In this document: piece after piece, positions 55,946 to 64,000 of the stretch | Layout: every line of letters starts with the position of its first letter | Numbering within the stretch: position 1 is the stretch's first letter | Source of the DNA: Platycnemis pennipes | Lineage: Eukaryota > Arthropoda > Insecta > Odonata > Platycnemididae | Assembly: GCA_933228895.1 (NCBI GenBank) | Contig: OW121846.1 | Span: 23,751,088 to 23,815,087, forward strand | DNA: 64,000 bases | Direction: 5' to 3' | The notes under the pieces: generated by a model | The model's input: only the letters and a program-made list of their open reading frames with translations | What the model was told of the DNA's origin: nothing | The model's database searches: none | Translations under genes and position numbers: made by a program

Positions 55946-57837
55946 ATGAGTGATTTTCTTGAGGGCGATGCACTGCAGAGTACAAATTGATGCATGGTAT
56001 TTATCTTTAGTAGCATTATTAGTCGACTACAACTTAGAATACAAGATTTGTCCGATCTCTACATTATTTAAATTCCAATCAAGTCCAGGCACTGACAATT
56101 TACGGCCCGCCCTGGCATACCTTGTGCACGCTCACATTTTTTAGTTGTTCTTTTGTTAAGCCAAGTTCATATAGGAGTGGAATGGGTGGAAGATGGGCAA
56201 GCAGAAAGGCATCTAGCCAATCACACGACAGCGGAGAGCGGTGGTGTGGGTAAGGGTTGGAGTTCAGTCCGCCTGTCTTCGCCTTCCCACCTCCACCCGC
56301 TCGTTCCTGCGCCTAGACTGAAGTAGACAATGCTTCAATAATGTTTCAGGCGGGAATAGAAATTGAAAGCACCTTGCTGTTAATGTGAAGCGTGTGTATG
56401 TGTGATACTAAAGGTTCGACGCTTGTTTTGTTATGCTTTCTATTTTCGCGACAAAGTCATCAAAGTTTTCCGTTGACAAAGAATTATTTATTTCCTTATA
56501 ATTTTACGATTCATTTATCATGGTTTCGATTATTTTTTCCTGTTAGCAGAAATAATGGGAATATTTACATTTTCTGGCACATTTGTTAATTTGTGCATAT
56601 TTTTCAATGTTTTCGTAAATATTGCTAGGAGTGATGTTATGCAAATATGTAATTAAAATTTACCCAGTTCCACACGTTTTTATTTTATGATTCCTGACTT
56701 CATGGATACATACAATTTTGAGTGAGTTAATCGATAATTCTTGTCAAAGTATTTCTCAGGAATTACCTCCATTCGCTCTAGATCCTCCAGATGGCAGCAC
56801 TAGTGGGACACATGATGTGCAGCACAATCGAAAGAGGCATTTGCTTGTGTAAATAAATACTTGCTGAAAATTTTTTTGGGGGAAAACTGAATGTGTATAT
56901 TAGGAATGGCTAGGAATAGGTAATTATGCAAAAAGTATTTTTGAACGCCGAAAAATGTGTTTCTGTAAATCATCACAACTTTCCTAACCAATTAGGTTAA
57001 CAATTAGGACAGGTTAACACTCCAAGACTTTAGTAAAGTGTAAATTATTGTTTTGGAAGATTTAATTCGCAAAATCATCAATGAATATGCAATTGTGCAT
57101 GAAAATGGCTCTTCTAACTGTTTCTAATAGCATGGTAATGAAAGAAAACACAGAGCAACTGGGAATACGAATCTATAGCGAGTGATTTCCCAGCCATTGG
57201 GAGCACTCATCATACTGAGCTTCCACTGTATTCACTCTTCTCTAATTTTTGGTCTCAAGCTGGATGTTAATCTTTTCAGTGGTGTGTGTTTAGAAGATAA
57301 TTAATGTCATTGTAACATTCTGTTAATGTTAATTATTTAGCTATTTTTATTACTGTATGGAATATAACACTGGCCTTCACAATTCTTGTATCATTGTTCT
57401 TATGTTTCACAGGATCTTTCCGCCACTGTTGTTATTATCTCGGTTTTATAAAACTGAGATATCTCTGAGAACGTTTAGGTAATGCTTCAGGTTTATACCC
57501 TAAATAAACTCTTCAGGTCATCCTAAGACTGAGATAATGATGAGACAATGTTTCTGTTATTTTTTTAACCTCCAAACTGCACATCACTGATACAGCCTCA
57601 AGATTGGGGCATATTACGATCGCTAAAATGTAGATATCGATCTTTTGACATGAAGCAGTTCCTTTCAGGTCTAAAATTTGGGAAATAAGTGACAGATAAA
57701 GTAAATGAGTATAATCTAAAATACTTGATGTGGGAAATTTCTCATGCATGGAATAGTATTTCACGGTCAGTTTTAAAACACGTGTGGTTTAAATTGTGAC
57801 CTGTTTTAAGGTTTGATGTAGATGAAATAAGTTGGGA
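55946..57837. other. No gene recognised
   Basis: Several short chance ORFs. No element ends, splice-bounded exons or repeats seen with confidence. Confidence 0.35.
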
Positions 57838-58585
57838 TTTCAAAGGCTTTCATGTTTCTGAGGATAAGCATTTGATTATGGGAGTTCATTGACTATGTAA
57901 ACAGCATCCTTAGCCCTGAATTAAAGGAAATGGAATTGGTAAATTTGTAGCAAAGGATATCCTGCAACCATGATACTCTCACCATACAGCATTTCACAAA
58001 TGTTGAAATCATTGAAATGGTAATTACTAACAATAATTACATGTGGTGATGAAGAAGATGATCCTGAAATTGTTGAAGGAAGATTTATATTGATGATGGT
58101 CTTTAAAGAATCATCCAGTCTGGTCGCATACAACGTAGTGATTGCGGGCGGTACAGAGGGCATCCACACATTGACATCGTGCTGAATCAGCTTATAACAA
58201 ATCAAGCACAGAAAGAAATCATGTGCGAATTTTATATCAAATTTTATATACCTTTTTCCAATAATAATATTGCATTTTTAAATGTGCAGCAATATGATGC
58301 ACACAATGCTTAGCATCCGTTATTTTCACTCACTGCGCAACTTCAATATTGAAGTAATAACTTCGTGAATTAAGAAATCATTTCTTTCTGATTTTTCTCA
58401 GTGACTCTTTTTAAAATTATGTTCAGTATTTGGCAAATGAATATATTTTGTTAGAAATAATTGACTCCTTTCATTGAAAACATCCCGGATGTCAAAAATA
58501 GACCAATTGCCATGCATGACACACAGTCCGGCAAAATCCATAATTTGGCATTACTTTGCTGTGATGGATTAAAGATGCTCAACTG
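57838..58585 (+). mobile_element. Tigger-A relative, 5'-truncated
   Basis: 57838-58200 on the + strand matches the Tigger-A C-terminal region at 12323-12680 in reverse complement ('CCTGAATTAAAGGAAATGGA'). 58490-58585 matches its left end, terminating AAAGATGCTCAACTG followed by TA. The front part and left end are missing. Transposase remnants are full of stops. Confidence 0.8.
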
Positions 58586-58960
58586 TAGTTCAACTCCACA
58601 GTATTTTAGTATTAATAATTAGACTTGTACCGATACATATCACTTTTTCTGATACCAAACCGATACCACGATACAAGTGGCCGATACCGATAGTATTATT
58701 TGCCGATACCCTAGTAATTTTCTAAAAAAAATTTAATATGTATTTTCCTTCTCATGAAGTCAACTAAGTAATCAAAAGTGTTATAAAAGAGTACCTAATT
58801 ATTGAGAGAATCCTAAGTATGATTTACTCCTGAAATGAGTGAAGCTGAACAAGATTTGTGCGGGTACATGTGTTTTTGCATGCAGAGGTTTTAACTCCTT
58901 AACTGAGGGATATTTTTCAACAAATGTGACAAAAAATGTCATATTTTATTGCCATTTTTA
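58586..58960. other. No gene recognised
   Basis: 58625-58690 has repeated ATACCGATA-type motifs, possibly a decayed terminal repeat. Confidence 0.3.
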
Positions 58961-58965
58961 ATTAC

Positions 58966-60320
58966 CTCATCATTATCATCATCATGGGTCAACAATCCTA
59001 GGATTGGTTTGATGCAGCCCTCCAATCGATACTTCTATCAGCCAACATCTTCATATTAACATAGTTCCTCTCTTTCACGCCCTTTACCACCTGTTCTATA
59101 TAACTCATGGGAGGCCTGCCTTTTCCATTCTTCCCGTTCACTTTCCCTTCGACGATTGTCTTCATCATGCCATCGTGTCTTAAGATGTGGCCGATTAGGT
59201 TGTCCCATCTTCATTTTAGAGTTGTCAGCAGACTTCTCTTTCTCCCACTCTTCTTAGGACTTATTCATTTATCACTCGGTCGATCCATTTTATCTTCATC
59301 ATTCCTCGGTAGCACCATATTTTGAATTCTTCCACCCTTACCTTCTCCGCTGCTGTCATCGTCCATGGATCACTGCTGTAAAGAAACATGCTCCGGATAT
59401 ACGTTCTGATGAATTGCTTCCTTACTTTTAAGCTTGTATTTCCAGCTGTCAGTAGATTCAACTTTTGATAGAATGCCCTCTTTGCCTGGGCTATTCTACT
59501 AATTATTTCTTTCTTACTTTGTCCATTGTTGGTTACTCTGCTTCCCAGGTAACAGAACTCTTTCATCTCTTAAAGTTTCTGTTTTCCTAGTATAACATTG
59601 GTTTTTGCCTCATATCTCTTGCTGCACACCAATATCTTCTTATTGATCTTCAGCTGATGTCTGCCCATTGTACTTTCCATGGTTGTTAGCATCTTATTCA
59701 GCTCCTTCTCTGCCTCTGCTATGAGAGATATGTCATCAGCAAATCGTAGCATACTGATTGTTTCTCCATGGATGTTCACTCCAGAACACTTCTCCTTGAC
59801 TTCATTGATGGCTCGCTCGATGTAAACATTAAAAATTATGGGAGACAGTGCACAGCCTTGTCTTGCTCCTTTCCTTATTCAAGCTTCTTCACAGCTGGGT
59901 CCAGATTTTATCACCTCTACTTGGTTTTTATACAAACTGTGGATAATTCTTCGATCATTATGGGAAACTCCAATTCCTTTCAGAATATCAAGCATTGAAT
60001 TCCAATCCACGTTGTCAAAAGCCTTCTCTAAATCCACAAATGCAATGAACGTCGGTTTTTCCTTCTCCATTCTCTTCTCTATAAGCAGGCTAAGGGCTAA
60101 TATTCCTTCTCTTGTACCCTTACTTTTCCTGAATCCGAATTGATCTTCATCCAGAAACTCCTCCACTTTTTGCTCTATTTTTCTGTAGATATTCCTTGTC
60201 AATATCTTTGATGTGTCTTCTGGCTTATAGTCCCAAATTTTTCGTATTTCTTTGCTCTCCTCTTTTTGGGAATAGGAAAGATGATGATTGGAATGAGAAT
60301 ACTTGGTACTTGGTTGTTCC
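58966..60320 (-). mobile_element. RTE-like LINE, 5'-truncated
   Basis: A - strand LINE from about 60320 to a 3' end of CATCAT/ATCATC microsatellite at 58966-58985. It carries the RT palm and the whole C-terminus. The upstream end abuts Penelope-like sequence at about 60320. The same 3' end is found at 20770-20895/34784-34835 and a related one at 40209-40710. Confidence 0.87.
58990..60320 (-). pseudogene. RTE-like LINE reverse transcriptase and C-terminus
   Basis: The - strand frame 60322-59879 carries 'EDQFGFRKSKGTREGILAL' and 'TFIAFVDLEKAFDNVDWN' (motif A, catalytic D). After a stop, 'RLCTVSHNF' marks the degraded motif B. 59779-59570 has 'ETISMLRFADDISLIAEAE' (motif C FADD). 59566-59261 has 'FCYLGSRVTNNGQSKKEI' and 'RSMFLYSSDPWTMTAAEKVR'. 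Further on come 'KVNGKNGKGRPPMS' and 'MLADRSIDWRAA', the usual end of BovB/RTE-type proteins. One or two frameshifts and stops separate the segments. It would act at the nicked target as for other LINEs. Confidence 0.87.
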
Positions 60321-60339
60321 ACATAAAAATTTTATTTCA

Positions 60340-60395
60340 CAACACAACACGACCTAGGTTTCGACGATAAAACATCATCTCCAGGTGAAGACTCT
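60340..60395 (-). ncRNA. Degenerate hammerhead-like motif in Penelope-like end
   Basis: On the - strand, GATG/CGTC pair as stem II around TTTTAT, followed by GAAAC, a palindromic ACCTAGGT stem III and GTC. The expected CTGATGA core is replaced by CTGGAGAT, so cleavage is unlikely. It shares the layout of the motif at 29660-29715. Confidence 0.4.
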
Positions 60396-60619
60396 ACAGA
60401 ACATCAGTATTTATATAATATGCACTCGGGGACGGGTAGGTGAAGGGGTGGTTGTGGAAGGGGTGAGGTGGAGGTGACGGAGAGGTGGTGTGTCATTGAG
60501 GTATTCGCTGGCTGGAAGGATGGGTGGGAATGGGAAGAGGACCCCTGTAGGGAAAAGCACTATGGTGGAGGGATTAGGGCCGTAGACCCTACGTGATGCA
60601 GGAAGGAGGAAAGGAAGGA

Positions 60620-60943
60620 TTATTTATTGGGATATGGGAAGGGGAGGTTCAGGAGAGGGGAGTGAGAAGAATACAGGAGGTCATTAACAATATTTTCCTT
60701 TGCACGGACACAGTTTAAAATTTCGATTTGCTCGAGAGCATCAAGTTTTTGTCCTTTTTGTTGCACATGTAAAATATCAAACTTAAAATCACTGACATGA
60801 TTGTTATCCACTAAGTGTTTCGCAAAATGTGAAGTTTGATTTTGTTGTCTCGTACAAGCTTGGTGTTCCTTCACCCGTTGTTGAAAAGTCCATCCCGTCT
60901 GTCCCACGTACACTGCCCCACACTCGCACCGTAGTTTGTACAC
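60620..60943 (-). pseudogene. Penelope-like GIY-YIG endonuclease domain
   Basis: The - strand opens 107 codons: 'YKLRCECGAVYVGQTGWTFQ' (the GIY-YIG-type 'VYVGQTG' with two Cys before it, as in Penelope elements), 'RVKEHQACTRQQ', 'FAKHLVDNNHVSDF' (H of the H-x-F zinc-like motif) and 'LDALEQIEIL' (the catalytic glutamate in LE-IEI). All conserved residues are in place. The frame ends after about 100 residues, close to a normal C-terminus. The upstream RT is lost. Confidence 0.92.
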
Positions 60944-61039
60944 TCTGCTTTTTTCCTTCTACAATAAACATAGTCTCCGCAACTTACTTTCCCACGCTAA
61001 AGACAAAATCCCTAATGAAGAAGAGCGAGTCCCAGAGGT

Positions 61040-62510
61040 TAGCCATACGGCAGCAAATTGATGCGAGTTTATCACAAAAACTCTGACTGAGTGGGATGTT
61101 GCCCAAAAAGTGGTGACTGTAGTAAGGGATAATGGTCGAAACATTAATGCAGCACTGGAGATGTCTCAGTTCAACCATATCCCATGTTTAGCTCATACAT
61201 TTCAATTGGCAATAAAAGATGGGTTGATTGGCTACAAGATAATAAAAAATTTAACCAGAAGTAGCCGGAAATTAGTGGGACATTTTAAGCATTCATCACA
61301 AGCATGTAAAGTGTTGAAAAGTTGTCAAAATATGGCACAGGTGCCATATCATCGCCTTATCCAAGATGAACCGACAAGATGGAATTCAACCCTGCATATA
61401 TTAAAATGCCTAAATGAGCAGAAACCAGCTCTTCTGCTTTCTGGTAGTGAACTTAAACTGCTAATAATAATAATAGTAATATTTATTAAACGGACAAATG
61501 TCCTTTTACAAAATATTACAATGGTCAGATAGTTACATTGGTGAACAAAAATAAAAATTTAGACATTTTGACGAACAAAATTTTTGAATACATTTTGTGA
61601 TAAATGAAAAATATCTGTTAATTTACAAAGGCTGTTATAGTCTCTCATTATTCGAAAAATTGGTAGATAATACATATAATTCGTACATACATAAGGAAAG
61701 TGAAATAAGTAATGAGATCTTGAGTGAACAGTTGGAAGGAGTTGACTCCAGCTTAGTGGAACCTTATAGACAATTCTATTCCAATTCTTGATATGTTGGG
61801 CTCAGCTACATCTATTGTGAGTCAGAAAGCACAACAGCCTCTGAGATAATTCTACTGGTCCACCTCATAATGCATGATTTAGAAAGTACTGCTTCTCATT
61901 CGTCAGGACTTCAAGGGCTAAGAAATGATTTAATGGCATCTCTGAAACTTCGGTATGCTAACTTGGAGGATGAGAAGCTGTATGCTTTCGCAACTCTCTT
62001 GGACCCATGCCTGAAGTCCCATCCATTCAAAGGTCCATTAAAGCTAGCAGCTGGTAAGGAAAACCTCATAACTGATTTTATGACATGAACTAATTTTTAT
62101 CGATGAAATACAATCCTCTGAAAGACATGACTTAGTGTTAGATCAAAGGACACAACTAACTTCAACACCACAAAGCTCCATTTGGTCCCGTTACTGTTCA
62201 ATATTCAGAGAGCTTGGTGGGGAATCACGTGAAGTGGATGGTGCATAAAATGAGGTTACATCTTTTCTTTCTGGAAATACACAATCATCAACTTCTAACA
62301 TTGCTGAATATTGGAATGGATGCAGTAAATTTCCATGATTGCAAATACTCGCAAAGAAATATTTATGCTTACCTGCAGCCACTATTTCTTCAGAAAGGCT
62401 TTTTAGTTCTGCTAACATGATTGCCGACAAAAAACAAACCAGACTAGACCCAGAATGCATTAATGTTAACTATTTCTGAGCAAAAACTTGTGAAGTGAAA
62501 TCTGAACTTA
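61040..62510 (+). pseudogene. hAT transposase (hAT-C), ends missing
   Basis: The + strand frame at 61110 reads 'VVTVVRDNGRNINAALEM' (second catalytic D), 'IPCLAHTFQLAIKDGL', 'LVGHFKHSSQACKVLK' and 'RLIQDEPTRWNSTLHILKCL', the hAT core in order. A small insertion lies at 61455-61640. Then come 'LRNDLMASLKLRY', 'LYAFATLLDPCLKSHPFK' (LDPR motif varied to LDPC) and, in shifting frames at 62300-62480, the C-terminal dimerisation block ('YLCLPAATISSERLF'). The BED finger and both terminal repeats are not visible, so the copy is truncated at the Penelope side. Confidence 0.87.
61455..61640. repeat. Small insertion with TAA microsatellite in hAT-C
   Basis: Starts TAATAATAATAATAGTAATA and continues AAATGTCCTTTTACAAAATA. 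It interrupts the transposase between 'LLLSGSEL' and the later LDPC segment. Resembles a LINE 3' tail on the - strand, but the family is unclear. Confidence 0.45.
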
Positions 62511-63599
62511 TGTTCTACCGACTCAAAAGTTTCCTACATAACATCATTTATTTTACTGTAAACCTCGTTCACCCTTTTTTTATTAAGAAATTATCCAGGT
62601 ATTAAGGTGGGGAATGAAGCTCTGTTTATGTGAAGAACATTAAATCTGATTGTTAATAGGAAAATGTTCATAATTCTAGTTTTTTTGCTTGCAAAGTGGG
62701 TTTATTTCATACAGCTTTGTCAATGAAAGAAGTTATTTAGCAATAAAGGAATACAGGAATACCAAATAAAATTTCTGACTGACATGCCTTGTAAAACTTG
62801 AGGGCAGATATCAAGAAAAAAATCAAAATAATTCCTAATTGTACTCTCTTTTCTTGTACCCACAGATGTGAATGTGGCCCATTTACTTTTGATTATCTAA
62901 TTAATTAGTAATTAATACTTACCTATCCTGGCATATTATGACATTCATTGCCATTAAATAAAGTAATTGAAACTGTACAGTGCTATACTTATTAATAACA
63001 TCATGTTTTTTACAAACAATAATAATCCTATTCTATTAATGGTATAAGCATCATTAGTAATAAGTTAGAAGTGGAGCTGAGAACCAGGAATCGATTGATA
63101 GAATCGGAACTGGGAAATTATGAAACCGTCCCATTCGTAAATCATACCTTCTAAAAATAGTATATTTGTCAAGACTTCCAGCATATCATAATACTTATTA
63201 TCAGTACTGAATAATTTTTCAAATACCACTGTATACCAGTATTGTACTAGGAAGGTATCAAAAATAATTTTGATGCATCTGAGAAAATGAGGAAACAGTC
63301 TTGAGTACAAGCCAAGTATTTATGATGAATTTCATTTAATACTATGCAAGGGAAGAAAGCATTTTTCATGCCACTCTAAGTACCCTTAAGTAACATTGTA
63401 AACTTTTTCTTTCCTTATATTTATTATGTAATTCCACAAAGTAGCAGCCTCCATCACCACTTGCATCAATTATCAATTTCAACCACAGTGGACAAACTTG
63501 CAGAATGCATTTTTTCAGAGGTCATACTTAATTAATTATCTTAATTACTTACTTGCATACTTAATTATTACCTCTGCATCAATTTTGTTCACACATACA
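62511..63599. other. No gene recognised
   Basis: AT-rich with chance ORFs (63065-63310; 63498-63701). Includes the probable 3' flank of hAT-C. Confidence 0.35.
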
Positions 63600-63601
63600 T
63601 A

Positions 63602-64000
63602 CAGTAGAACCTCTTTTTTACGAACCTCTAATTTACGAAATGACACCAATTTACGAACCATTCCGCCGGTCCCGATCTTTGTATATAGGAAAACAATGTA
63701 AAATGACCTCTATTTTACAAAACCTCGATTTTATTGATTTACGAAGTGAGAGGCCGGTCCCTAGGAGTGATTGACCTCTGTTTTACGAAGTTTTTGAAAG
63801 GATTTTGTAGCACTGAACTCAGTACAATGGAATAACGATCGCTGTATACCACAACAGGAGCAGCTGAAGCCAGATACGTCATGTTGAGAGGGCCCTCGGT
63901 CCAAGTATTTCATATGGGAAATGTGGAAAAATCGATTCAGCATAGTGCTTGAAGTGCTTAAACTGCAGCAAAAATCCCAGAGACTGATCATCCAAATCGC
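63602..64000. mobile_element. Tigger/pogo-type element, left end, runs off the window
   Basis: Starts CAGTAGAACCTCTTTTTTAC after TA at 63600-63601. Reiterated TTTACGAA motifs (63617-63795) are typical of Tigger terminal regions and are a fourth distinct TIR type in this window. The body continues beyond 64000; no transposase frame is recognised in the part visible. Confidence 0.72.

Larger units (their letters stand above)
60336..60955 (-). mobile_element. Penelope-like element, 3' end
   Basis: Carries the GIY-YIG endonuclease (60943-60620), a purine/pyrimidine-biased 3' region (60410-60610), and near 60351-60384 a CTGGAGATGATG…CGAAACCTAGGTCG motif. That is the arrangement of Penelope-like elements, whose terminal repeats hold hammerhead-like motifs. 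The RT is missing, so the copy is truncated. It lies between RTE-like and hAT sequence without clear target duplications. Confidence 0.82.

Noticed and set aside
1..64000. CRISPR arrays, operons, riboswitches or prophage
   Set aside because: No regularly spaced direct repeats, ribosome binding sites or clustered genes; the content is eukaryotic transposable elements.

Overview
The window looks like a non-coding stretch of an animal genome, most likely an arthropod. It is AT-rich, has long stretches without genes, and is dominated by decayed transposable elements: CR1-like, RTE-like and Jockey/I-like LINEs, Penelope-like elements, hAT, Tigger/pogo, PIF/Harbinger and MITEs. There are no operons, ribosome binding sites or long intact genes. 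The species cannot be named from this sequence alone. Nearly every open frame longer than 60 codons is either a piece of a transposon gene or a chance ORF.

Layout. 1-9756: a Jockey/I-type LINE on the + strand is split by a hAT transposon (hAT-A, 1936-9553, 8-bp target duplication ACCTAAGC), which is itself split by a 5.05-kb foldback-like element (3483-8533, TA target). 9984-10171: a probable host exon. 11900-20564: three Tigger/pogo-type elements (Tigger-A, -B, -C), all with transposase on the - strand. 20770-34835: an RTE-like LINE 3' end is split by a second hAT (hAT-B, 20896-34783, TSD CCATATAC). hAT-B holds an intron-containing transposase, a largely complete CR1-like LINE (23411-27847), a small hAT MITE (29390-30042) carrying an inverted hairpin with a hammerhead-like motif, and another MITE (33662-34293).

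35-47 kb: sparse, with fragments of a transposon-like protein, a Penelope-like reverse transcriptase, an RTE-like LINE, a solo Tigger end, short tandem repeats, a second probable host exon (44458-44547) and tRNA-like SINE heads. 47511-52420: a PIF/Harbinger element with another TIR element nested inside. 53286-55945: a 2.5-kb inverted repeat whose arms carry a tRNA-Leu/Ser-like sequence and a conserved short ORF. 57838-62510: a Tigger-A relative, an RTE-like LINE, a Penelope-like GIY-YIG end and a hAT transposase side by side. 63602 to the end: the start of another Tigger-like element.

How it fits together. The elements are not a pathway; they are layers of insertion into what is probably intron or intergenic DNA. 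Target duplications and the recovery of reading frames across three junctions give a relative insertion order. The two exon-like segments at 9984 and 44458 are on the same strand and phase-compatible, so much of the window may be one long intron of an unidentified gene.
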